A DNA stretch of 64,000 bases from Hypholoma sublateritium FD-334 SS-4 (taxonomy: Eukaryota > Basidiomycota > Agaricomycetes > Agaricales > Strophariaceae), in contig KN817604.1 of the NCBI GenBank assembly GCA_000827495.1, positions 44,965 to 108,964 on the forward strand, read 5' to 3'. Position 1 is the first letter of the stretch, and each line of letters opens with the position of its first letter. Position numbers and translations under genes: made by a program. The notes below the pieces were generated by a model, which saw only the letters and a program-made list of their open reading frames with translations, was not told the origin of the DNA and did no database searches. Positions 22,759 to 32,160 of this stretch are shown here, one piece after another.

Positions 22759-23839
22759 ATGTCTTCCTCTCCATCCACCATCTATCTGGTTACAGGATCC
22801 AACCGTGGCATCGGCACGCACACATACACTAGAGATCTGTAAGTATATCATCTGACGCAATTATCTTTCACCAGGATTCAGTCTCGTCTCCCACATCCTG
22901 GCATCGCACCCCGACGCATTCGTCTACGCCGCAGCGCGCGATCCGCCCAAGGCGACTGCGCTGGAAGAGCTGTCGAATAAATACCCCGGGCGCATATCTA
23001 TCGTCAGATACGTGGCGGCGGATGCCGCAGGCAACGCGGACCTAGCAAAGGTGATCAAGACGAAGCACGGGCGCGTGGACACGGTCGTCGCTAATGCTGG
23101 TGCGTCCCACTCCACTGCCGTACGCAGAGGCTGTGATGGGAGGCTGACACCTCCTCGGATCAGCGATCGTGCGGGTCAGCAACACCGTTCTAGAGGCGAC
23201 GGCGAGCGATCTAGAGGAGCAGTTCACCGTGCGTGTTCTGCCCGGTGGGTGTCTTCGCTCCCCGCAGTTGACTCTGTATTCCGGGATTAGGTCAACGTCG
23301 TAGGACCCGTTCTCCTGTTCCAGGCGCTTCACGCGCTTCTCAAAGCGAGCGCATCGCCGCGGTTCGTGCCCATCAGCACCGCGGGCGCGTCGCTCGGCAG
23401 CCCGCCGATTACGTTACCGATCAACATCGCGGTGTACGGGGCCAGCAAGGCGGCGCTGAACTACGTCACGCGGAAGATCCATTTCGAGAACGAGTGGCTG
23501 AGTGCGTGCTCCGCTCTAACATTTACTGTGATATTATCTGGCTTATCATATGTCCATCTGCAGTCGCCTTCCCTCTTGCACCAGGCGCGGTGGCCACCGA
23601 GCAATGTGCGTAGTTCGTAAAACTCCTCCGGTAGCAAGTTATTGACCACTCGTTCAATCGCAGTCCAAGACGCCGTGGCCCAAGACAAGGCGGGCATCTT
23701 CCATCGCTTTCTCGAACAAGCCCCGCCGCGGGCTCCGGACGAAGCTGCGACATTGCTCGTTGATCTCATCGACAAGGCGACGCGGGAGACGAGCGGGGGC
23801 GCGTTCATCGACGTGGATGGGAGTAGGCTTCCGTGGTAG
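22759..23839 (+). CDS. short-chain dehydrogenase/reductase 1 (257 aa)
   Basis: The six exons are 22759-22813, 22875-23099, 23164-23228, 23291-23501, 23564-23605 and 23664-23839. All six lengths (55, 225, 65, 211, 42, 176 nt) equal those of SDR2 and SDR3. The product is a Rossmann-fold oxidoreductase: YLVTGSNRGIG near residues 9-19 is the TGxxxGxG cofactor motif, and YGASKAALNY supplies the catalytic YxxxK. It resembles the YIR035C/sniffer-like SDRs of fungi, NAD(P)-dependent with unknown substrate. Intron 1 fits the frame only with a GC donor (GCACGC), and the other introns are GT-AG. The usual NAG motif after strand 4 reads NAA across the intron 2 junction. It ends in DGSRLPW. Confidence 0.82.
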
Positions 23840-24035
23840 TTAGAATACGGTGCTCGCGCAGCATAAGCTGTTGAACAAGTAGCCTGTGGTATCCCTGCCA
23901 CGCGTTGCCTGCGCGCTTTGGAAGATATACTTGATCAATATCGTGTGAAACATACCCGGGGCGGCGAGCGCGCTGTGCGCGCGCGCGCCAGACGCGCTTT
24001 ATTATTATAATATCGGATATTAGACGGCTGGGCGG

Positions 24036-24043
24036 TATAAATA
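24036..24043 (+). promoter_or_regulatory. strong TATA box without a gene
   Basis: TATAAATA is flanked by GGCGG and CGCCGCC, in a setting typical of a core promoter. A TIR transposon begins 65 bp downstream, and no start codon with a protein-like frame follows before or after it. It may be an orphaned promoter or one split by the insertion. Confidence 0.35.
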
Positions 24044-24107
24044 GCTTCGCCGCCTCGACGGTGCGCAGCGTTTTCTTTCATTCAAATCAGCGGATTGAAC
24101 TTACATA

Positions 24108-24730
24108 CAGTGGGTGACTTTCCATAACGCTAACTTGAATATCTAACTCTAGATATGTGGCGTTCAGGGTCCTCTGCCGATATGCCGCGTCCTAATACGG
24201 TCGGACTTGGCAACCAAGTTCAAACGACTCGATTTCAAGAGGTTTCTAAACCTTAAATCTGGAGAGAGGGTCCCGACCCCTCGTCCAGATTTTNGAATGT
24301 TTCTAAACGCCCAAAAAGGAAGTGGAGCTCGACATATTCCCATTTCCGTTCACGCGTAGCAATCACTNTCACGTCAGCATCCTCCTGCCACGCTGACGAT
24401 GCTTCCGCTCTGGTTCTCTGTGTATTACCTCCCCTCCACTTAATTCCCCCCTGAGTAGAGATGTATATGTCCCCTACCCGGTAAAATATTCTCATATTTT
24501 TCTGAGCTCGTTTGCGGCAATAAAATAGCAGACACTGTCATTTGTAGCGTATACATGTGAAGGCCCTATATCCCCAAAAGGAATTCAAGTAAAGAGTCAA
24601 CTTGAAAAATGTCCATGTCGTTATGGTTTAAGAAAGTGTCATAAAATTCGGAACATTACTACCAGTTTCAAACTCCGTAAAGGGAATCTAGAGTTAGATA
24701 TTCAAGTTAGCGTTATGGAAAGTCACCCAG
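24108..24730. mobile_element. 623-bp TIR element with perfect 44-bp inverted repeats
   Basis: 24111-24154 (begins TGGGTGACTTTCCATAACGC) and 24686-24729 are exact reverse complements over 44 bp. TA dinucleotides flank both ends (24106-24107 and 24731-24732), consistent with a TA target duplication. The inside has no transposase frame but holds a second small inverted repeat (AATCTGGA ... TCCAGATT). This is a non-autonomous DNA transposon (MITE-like). The perfect termini point to recent movement. Two N bases lie inside. Confidence 0.85.
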
Positions 24731-24870
24731 TATTGAAGTGTATGTACCAAAAATCAAAAAGAACGAAGCCGCGGTTGGTCAGAAGCTGAATTTGGATAGT
24801 TACGTATCTATGCACATATCAAATGGAGACTTGATGGGTTGCTGTGCCAGGCTCAGTACACGAGGGTTTT

Positions 24871-24920
24871 CCACGGCTTGATCCTGTAACCAGATAAATA
24901 ATGGATGGAGAGGAAGACAT
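24871..24920 (-). pseudogene. inverted fragment of an SDR first exon
   Basis: On the minus strand an ATG at 24920 opens MSSSPSIIYLVTGSSRG, the start of the SDR family including most of the TGxxxGxG motif, after which homology ends. The preceding bases (GTGTTTTCATCTCC, ATCATCC) match the SDR1 leader. A truncated SDR 5' end was thus inserted head-to-head beside SDR2. Confidence 0.7.
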
Positions 24921-25297
24921 GCGAAATTCGTTTCGGATGATAGTTAGTGGAGATGAAAACACTGTTGAGAATACGCCGATGTTACGTCTACTCTTCAGTA
25001 TTATTTGACAGAGATCGCGACCGTCTTGCTTTCCATGAAACTGCGATTCAATGATATCGTTCATTGATTGGCCAATGTCCGTGTGATGACCGTGGACACT
25101 AAGGCACCTGATCAACCCAGTGTAATCGGTTAAGGAGTCCCGAGATATATAATGAGTATTTATACCTACTGCAGCTGACCGGCTGCCTTCATCCGAAGAC
25201 ACTGGATTTTCACTTGATTTTCATACCTTTTTTGGGCATATGTTATGTTGGAAGAAGGTGAATTTGGACAGATACGTACGTACAACGGAGAGGAAAA

Positions 25298-25320
25298 AAA
25301 TACTTAAGCGCAGACGTACC
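25298..25320 (+). promoter_or_regulatory. conserved core promoter of SDR2
   Basis: AAATACTTAAG-CGCAGACGTACC lies about 57-79 bp before the ATG, followed by a pyrimidine-rich leader (TTCTCTCCTCCAACTATCCC) shared with SDR3. Confidence 0.5.
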
Positions 25321-25376
25321 TTCCAGTGTCTTCTCTCCTCCAACTATCCCCCAAATCCAATTTACACCGCATCTGC

Positions 25377-26451
25377 ATGTCTTCCACCCCACCCACCGTC
25401 TATCTCGTTACAGGCGCCAACCGTGGCCTCGGCACGTACGCACATCCGCGAGCCAGGCACCTCGTCTGACACCACTATGTCCACCTAGGATTCGCGCTCG
25501 TCGGCGCTATATTAGCCGCGCACGCCGACGCGTTCGTGTACGCCGCAGCGCGCGATCCGCCCAAGGCGAGTGCACTGCAAGCGCTCGCGCAGAAATATGC
25601 CGGGCGTATTGCTATCGTCAAATGGGCGGCGGCGGACGCGGCGGACAACGCGCACCTTGCGCAGCTGATCAAGGAGGCGCACGGGCGCGTGGACACGGTC
25701 ATCGCCAATGCTGGTGCGTCGCACAACAATTGCGATTGGAGATACGCTGGAATCTCATCCCGGATCAAGCGATCGCAAAGCTGTCCGACACCGTTCTCAA
25801 CTCGCCAGCGGGCGATTTCGAGGAGCAGTTCACCGTGCGTGTCCGCCCGTCCGCCCGCCCGCGGCATACCTCCCCGCCGCTGACGCCTGCTCGCGCATAG
25901 GTCAACGTCGTCGGACCCGTCCTTCTGTTCCAGGCGCTTCATGATCTGCTCAAAGCGAGCGCATGCCCGCGGTTCGTCCCGATCAGCACCGGGGCCGCGT
26001 CGGTCGGCGGCATGCCGATCACTATGCCCCTCCACATCGCCGTGTACGGCTCGACCAAGGCGGCGCTGAACTACGTCACGCGGAAGATCCACTTCGAGAA
26101 CGAGTGGCTGAGTGCGTGGTCCATTCCAAGCTTTGCTATCGTTTTATCTGACTCGGCATATCTTACGCGCATCTGCAGTTGCCTTCCCTCTTGCACCGGG
26201 CGCGGCATCCACCGAGGGATGTGCGTATTTTTCCGAATTAATGTCGCGGCTGATTGACCAATTGCTCTATCGCAGTTTACGAAGCCGTCGCCAAGGATAA
26301 CACCGGCATCTTCAAGCGCATGCTTGAGGAGTTCCCGCCGCGGACGCCCGACGAAGCGGCGAAATTGCTCATTGACCTCATTGACAAGGCGACCCGGGAG
26401 ACGAGCGGGGGCGAGTTCATCGACATTGATGGGGCTAAGCTCCCGTGGTAG
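25377..26451 (+). CDS. short-chain dehydrogenase/reductase 2 (257 aa)
   Basis: The exons are 25377-25431, 25489-25713, 25770-25834, 25901-26111, 26179-26220 and 26276-26451. The coding sum is 774 nt ending in TAG. The protein begins MSSTPPTVYLVTGANRGLG, carrying the dinucleotide-binding motif, and has YGSTKAALNY with the catalytic Tyr and Lys. It ends in DGAKLPW, like its two paralogues. Intron 1 uses a GC donor by phase (GCACGT). An ORF that reads through intron 2 is an artefact: removing the 56-nt GTGCGT...CAAG intron restores the family frame. An F-box relic follows about 270 bp downstream, the same order as SDR3 followed by F-box 2. Confidence 0.85.
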
Positions 26452-26690
26452 TCAGACGATGGTGTTCGAGCAGCATGAGTTATTGATCAAGTAGGCAGTG
26501 CCTGTGTGCTCCCGAAAACGTACTGAGTTAAGATGGCGTGATACATTTTCCGGGGTCGACCAGCAAGCACTATCAGCCAGATATTTGGCTGATGGGACTA
26601 AGCTTCCGTGGTAGTTATAAAATGGTGTTCGAGCAGCACGAGGCGTTGATCAAGTAGGCAGTACCGGTGTGTTGAGTTACAACTCTTTCT
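26452..26690 (+). repeat. SDR 3' flank and partial repeat of the SDR terminal exon
   Basis: 26,459-26,591 is nearly identical to 49,303-49,430 behind SDR3 (shared TGATCAAGTAGGCAGTGCC and GACCAGCAAGCACTATCAGC). At about 26,590 a second SDR tail appears (GATGGGACTAAGCTTCCGTGGTAG), followed by another copy of the ATCAAGTAGGCAGT word. The last SDR codons are therefore duplicated in tandem. Confidence 0.7.
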
Positions 26691-26717
26691 GCTTTCAGCG
26701 CAAGCATTTATTGGAGG

Positions 26718-27040
26718 ATGTCATCCAACGCACTGCCTTCCCCTATCTACAAACTCAACTGCGACGCACTGTTGTACATAATCACGCTCAATCATACAAA
26801 CATGTTCTCCGGCCGAACCGCGCTGCGTACAGTGAGTGACACACGCCACATCACAGGTCTGCCCGGGCCAGCACTGGCGAAGCTTGATCATCTCGCGACA
26901 CCACCACTGGGCGAAGCTAAGTAATAGACTTACACCACATCTCCACGGGACTGCGAATGGACGAACGAACTCGTTCGAAGAAGCGGGCCCGCGCCGCGCT
27001 GGATAAGGGCAGAACACGCAGACGCGGAGCGACCGGCCGA
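26718..27040 (+). pseudogene. F-box protein relic (copy 4)
   Basis: The ATG at 26718 opens MSSNALPSPIYKLNCDALLY, clearly the start of the F-box family. The frame is lost after about 40 residues and stops at 26924. Further family sequence appears in other frames (the TGCGAATGGACGAACGAACT stretch corresponds to the CEWLDELLRRS region of F-box 1). It ends near 27.04 kb in GC-rich repeat. It is a truncated, frame-shifted duplicate. Confidence 0.7.
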
Positions 27041-27559
27041 CGCGTGTGGGCGGCGCGTCCGAGTCCGGAGGGTAGGCAGCGCGCGGTGCTGTCGTCGCGG
27101 TGCGCTGTATCCTGCCGCTGGATATCTGCAGCTTCATAGCGCGAAACGAGGTGATGGGACCGCTTCCCGTGCCCTTCTCTTTGACGGTGGGTGTAGTCTC
27201 GCGGGAGGCGTGGTGTGCGACCTGCGGTGCTGAGGGCACGGTTTGGCGTCTGTCGCGGCAGGAGCGTCGGATGGAACGAGTATCACGGTGTGGGCAGGGC
27301 GGGGGGAGGGGGCGGTGGCACTGGGATTATTGGGCGCAGTTTTACCGCGCTTTGGGTTGGCGAATTCGCGCCCGTGCGCAATGCACTCACTGGGAAACGA
27401 TGGCACTTTGAAACAGCTGGCGGCTCGACGCGGACGCTCTTTGATGGCATACTAGTGAAGTTATCTGCCTGTCGTGTTTGGCACAGCCTCCTGTGCACCA
27501 CATGCTCCGTAGATTTGCGCGTTTGTTGATGAACACGTACGCGTAGTCCACCTACATCG

Positions 27560-29470
27560 CTGTTTTAGTGAGCGATGGTGCGTGCGACGGTTCTCGGGTG
27601 TTTCCGGGCCGATTCATACGGTCCGCCGGAAATAGGTCGCTGCTGCCCACCAACACCACCTTCTCCTCTCGCCCGCCTCCGCCTCTCTTGGACGACTCAT
27701 GGGCCCGGTGCCGCGACTCGAGCTGTGACCGACGCCTATCACCGCGCGCGTGCGCTGGAGAAAATGAAGGCGTCGTAGGCGGTGTAGGGATGTGGTATGG
27801 CCGAGTCAACGGTGCGCGCAGGTGACGTCCATGGCTTATGCATATGCCCTGGTGCATGAGAGAGCTGCGGCTGCACCTGGCGTCCGTGGCCGAGGAGCTT
27901 GGACGTCCGCGGTCAAACTACGCCCCTCGCTCCGCTACACGTAGCAACCCAAGGTTGCCGTGCTATCGCGCGTCCCGTCCCGCCCCGCCGTCCGTCCGTG
28001 CGTCCCTCGCTCCTCGCCCTGCCTGTCGCCCGGCCATGTCATCGTCCGCCGTCCCGCGCCCCACCGCATCCCGCGCACGACCCCCGTCCCTCCTGTCGTA
28101 CGCCGCGCTCACGCAGGCCCCGCCGCGCGTCGCGCTTCCACGCCGACGCGCCGGCGCACTGGACCGTGGCCCCCTCGCCGTGCCCCTCCCTGTGCTCGTC
28201 TCCCGCCCACCGCGCTCACTGCACTGACCACACCGCACGCTGCCTCAGGGCGCCTTGCATTCCCGCGGCCGCCCGCGTCCTCGGCCCCCCCACTCCGCGC
28301 TGGTGCTGAGCGGTGCCGCCCCGCCCGCCTCGCTCCTCCTCAAGGAAGGCTCCCGCCCCTCCCCTCCCCTCCGCGTGCGCTCTGACTGCACGCCCATGCC
28401 TCCCGTGCGTCCGCCCCTTCGTCGTCGTACTCCCCCGTCCGCCCTCCTCGCCCTCCTCGGCCCCAACCCTCCCCACCTCCGCCACCCATCCCACCTCGCC
28501 CCTCGCGCGCATCCGCCTTCCCTCGGACGTCGTCTCCCTCCCACGCCCCCACTGGCCCATTATTCGCGCGCCGTACTCGCCGTCCGTCGTGCCTTCTACG
28601 CCGCTGCGCCGCCCGCCGTCCGCACTCCTCCTCAGGCGCGCACACCGCTGCGCGGGTGTTCGTCTCAGCCACCGCCCCCCGACGCGCATCTTCGTCTTCA
28701 CCGCCGTGATTTCCCTGCTGCGCCCGCGCCCACGCCATGCCGTGTCCCTCCTTGGTCTCGCACGCTCCCCGCCCGCGCCGTGCGTTTCCGCGCCCCTGCA
28801 TCCCCCGCCGCCTCCGTCATCTGCCGCGCTCCTCCTCCCAGGCGCGCACCTCTGCTCCGGCGTTCGTCTCAGCCCCGCCCCCGGCGTGTCCTCGGGCGCC
28901 TGCGCCGTCGTCTTCCCTGCCGTCTTTTCCGTCGAAATCGCCCCTCCGCGCGCGTGCCGCGCGCATCCTTGCTCTCGCGCGCTCCCCGCCTTCTTCGCGT
29001 AGACCATCTTTCGCGTCGCAACCCCGTCCTTGTATCGGATCGGCCTTCGATCGGGTGTGTTTTCGGTCAATAGATATCCTCGTTGGGGTGCGCCCGACCG
29101 CCGCCCGCGATGGATGGATCTGCGCCCCACCCATCGATATCGCACGCGCTGGAAAATGCCTCTTCCCAACGCTATTCACCCCCCGCGCGCCTCTAGCGCG
29201 ACCACAGTACCGATTCCGATAACCACCGCATCGACGGCCCTCTACGGCTCCTCGCGCGCCGTCCGTACGCCGCCAGCGGGCCGCGCCTCGCACCGTGCTA
29301 CGCCGGGCCATCGCTGTGCGCGGGGGTATCGGTGCATTGCGACGCGAATCCGGCGCGGCGCCATGCATGGTTCTCACACACCCACTACGGCGTGGAATAA
29401 GTACCCGCAGCGTGCAATACGCATATGTATGTATGCATGTATGTACAGTACATCCCGCCTACAAAAATCT
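27560..29470 (+). repeat. dispersed GC-rich repeat, ~1.9-kb copy
   Basis: It opens with the core GTGCGTGCGACGGTTCTCGG at 27,571, then a GACCGACGCCTATC block and a long C/pyrimidine-rich tract (28.0-29.0 kb). A CAACCACCGYATCGACG-like block follows near 29.22 kb. The same order recurs at 43.6-45.9 kb and partly at 54.6-55.8 and 31.4-32.2 kb. Long open frames on both strands are proline/arginine-rich GC artefacts. I find no transposase, reverse transcriptase or terminal repeats. Confidence 0.65.
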
Positions 29471-29819
29471 GACTGACACCCCCTCGTCGCCCGTCGTTCC
29501 GGAGCGCGTACACCCCACCCACCTTCAGGCGTCGATCCCCCCGCCTCCGCGAGCGCCGGGCAAATGGCCTCCTCCTCCCCGCTGATAGACTCTAGGAAGC
29601 GCAGGAGCGATCGCATGCGCCTCGCGCATTCGCGACCGCATAAAACGTGCACTAACGGGGCGATGCACGTGTGTTTTGTTGAGGCGAGCACCGCAGGTCC
29701 TTCTTTGATTTTCCGAGCCTGACGGTTTGATTCCGGACAGCGCAGGCCAACGATCCTGCTTGGCGATCGTGCGAGATCCTCTGATATGATGCGAATGTCA
29801 TCGATCTGATTCGCGCCCC

Positions 29820-31107
29820 CAGGCATACGAGCTACCGCAGGTACGGACATCGTTCTATCTCGTCCTGGTACTTGGAGCTCTAGGTCCGAGATACATTACG
29901 AGCGGTGGCGGTCTGGCGATACGGGTCCGTGGATGATACGCGCGCTATGCGCGCGAGCATGACCGGTGGCACTATTCCCTGGAATTTGATGCTGAGCTGA
30001 AAGTATACGACGAATGGGGCACGACGTACAGCAGCGATGTACGCCGGCTCTGCACTGAACGCGGGCAGGTAATCAAATGAAACCTGACGCGCGAAGCCAT
30101 CCTTCCCGGGTGATGTCGGTGTGACGGCCCACGAGATCGCCCATATAAGCAGCACAACCGAGTAGAGTAGCGGGCGGAGGACTGCACGACCATGTCAAAA
30201 ACGTGCTTGTACGCACTTCGGCGCCGTTTGGGCAGATGCGCCGAGCGGGCCACGCGCACGGTGGTGATGCGATACCAGATCAGCAGCGCTGTGATCGACG
30301 TCAGCGCAAATGCGGTAAATATCCCGAGCGATGTCTGCGTTCTCCGGCCTGTTCCAGCGCGATATATGCCCGAGTTCGAATGGTCAGCGGTGATTTTCAC
30401 GATGTTTGCTTGCTCGCTCCTGTGTCATGTCATGTATGTCAAGGTACGTAGGCGGGCGAAGCGGGAGTCACTGGAGTATTACCTATCTCTATCAGCAGCA
30501 ACGCCGACGGTACCAGGATCACGCGGAGGGAGTTGTCCCATAGGTTATAGCACCTCCATATCTGTAGATATACTGAGTGACAGATGATATAGAGAGCGAA
30601 TATCCTGACCAGTAGAGAGTCCGCAATGGTGGCAGGCAGAAAGCCGTTGATGTTAGTAACAAGATAGCTCCAAATTGGCCCGACGCTGGCATAGGTGTAC
30701 ACTTCAGATTCTGATTGCCAAGCCATCCCGAAAAATCTGTTGAGGTGGAGCCATTCAATGGCTGCTTGTTCCACATTTAGCAGGTACAGAGCGGTGATCG
30801 CAGAGATGACCACAAAGCTCCGCGACGCTTTGCTGCTCACTGGGTATTATCACAGATTATGCAGAGTGGTGCACAGGTCGCTGAAGTGCTTACAATATAT
30901 GTACAGCGTGTCGAAATAAATTGAGGTATAGATTCCTATGTAAGACGCAAGTCTCGGCATAAGTACGCGAATGTCAGTCAAGAAGGACATTGATACATAC
31001 CGAGCAATAATACATTCATCAAGAAGCAATTGTAAAAGGCATGGATTGCTGCATATTCGAAATGATCAATCACCCCCTGTAGAGGATCGGTGCTGCTGTT
31101 GGAAATT
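29820..31107 (-). pseudogene. 7TM-like membrane protein paralogue E, decayed
   Basis: On the minus strand all six family exons can be placed: about 31107-31001, 30935-30894, 30839-30610, 30561-30483, 30419-about 30,035, and the last from about 29,985 to 29,820. Exons 2, 3 and 4 keep the family lengths 42, 230 and 79 nt. The gene is broken in several ways. The start ATG of B and C is ATT (31107-31105). One extra base occurs in exon 1 near 31,080. A one-base loss at the start of exon 5 brings an in-frame TGA. There is a further shift in the SSALYS region, and the final TAG is CAG. Its 5' flank is a shortened inverted copy of the B/C flank. Confidence 0.8.
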
Positions 31108-31379
31108 AAGAGACGAATGGAGGGAATGCTGGTGTTTCTGACCACATTATCTTGTATCTGAGATACTTATGAGGAGGCCCAGACTTGATCCGGCACGTAC
31201 CTTCGAATCTCAGCCCAAAATAGCTGCATGTTCAACTTTATCACATTACATGCGCCGGGGTTTCGTCAAGATGATCAGCGTTGAATCAGATCTGATCCCT
31301 GTTTACATTGTTTGATACTTCGAATTAGGTATGATAATCGACGTGCTTTGGCTGCCCCCAGCGGAAGGTTAAGGGTATA

Positions 31380-32160
31380 GAGCTTCGGCACTGGGGCGCA
31401 TACTCAGACTCGGCTATATGAAGACCGCAATAAATAAGTGGAAGCGCATGCGCTCGGGGAAGGGACGCCCACGTCCGGCACCCCGCCGCTCAGGACGACG
31501 GTGCGCGCTCGCGATCGCACGCGAGGCGCTGATCTGCAGCGAATACCATCGTTAAATCTCCTTCGCTGCAGCCTACGCGCGCCACCCCCGGCGCACACCG
31601 TCCTCTGCGATGAGGGGATCGGGGCGGCGCCGCATGACGTTCCGGGTGCGGAGGGGCATGGACGCTGGCACGGTGCTGCACCACGCGCAGGGCGTCTGAT
31701 TTCTCCGCGGTGGGGTATTTCGCGGCGAGGCTCCGGATTTTTGGGAGGCTCGCATGATTACAGGAGCGCTCCATGTCATGTTTTATGACACGTCCGGCCC
31801 ACCACAAGCCGCGTGAATATGCACGTTTGTTGATGTTGTAGTGTACCCAATATTTTCGAGCCTGAGCGCAGGCTGCGTACGACAGCTGTCGGGTGTTCCC
31901 GGGCCGATGCTTACTCGGTGGTCCATCAGAAATAGATTGCTGCTTGCTTTTTCTGCTTGCCGCCCACCACTCGCCCGCCTCATTCGCCGCCCACGTATGT
32001 GCCTCTCTTGGACGACACGCGGCCCCGGCGCCGCGGCGCTGACCGACGCCTATCGACGCGCGTGCGCGTGCGCTGAAGAACATGAACGCGTCATAGGCTG
32101 TGTGGGGATGCGGTGCTCACTGCTGGCGAGGGGCCGCGTCGACGGCGCGCATGGATGACG
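31380..32160 (+). repeat. dispersed GC-rich repeat, short copy
   Basis: The copy includes a variant core near 31,875-31,910 (GACAGCTGTCGGGTGTTCCC), GGTCCATCAGAAATAGAT, TATGTGCCTCTCTTGGAC and CTGACCGACGCCTATCGACG. These are in the same order as 44.18-44.39 kb. No gene is seen. Confidence 0.6.

Noticed and set aside
24218..24236. B-box-like GTTCAAACGAC inside the TIR element, considered as a tRNA remnant
   Set aside because: No matching A-box, acceptor stem or anticodon arm could be folded around it.
25536..25944. Read-through ORFs across SDR2 introns, and a 26-nt (SDR2) or 23-nt (SDR3) micro-intron at the same place
   Set aside because: A normal 53-56-nt GT-AG intron (G|GTGCGT ... ATCAAG) keeps the frame in SDR2 and SDR3, and a 64-nt one ending in CAG does so in SDR1, with equal exon lengths in all three, so no micro-intron or frameshift is needed.
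27838..29169. Long overlapping open frames on both strands (up to ~317 codons)
   Set aside because: The products are Pro/Arg/Ser/Ala- or Gly/Glu/Arg-rich with no domain. They arise because the C-rich repeat lacks A/T-rich stop codons. The same happens in every copy of the repeat.
29425..29450. GTATGTATGCATGTATG run considered as a CRISPR-like or telomere repeat
   Set aside because: It is a short simple repeat of about four units without spacers or a telomeric motif.
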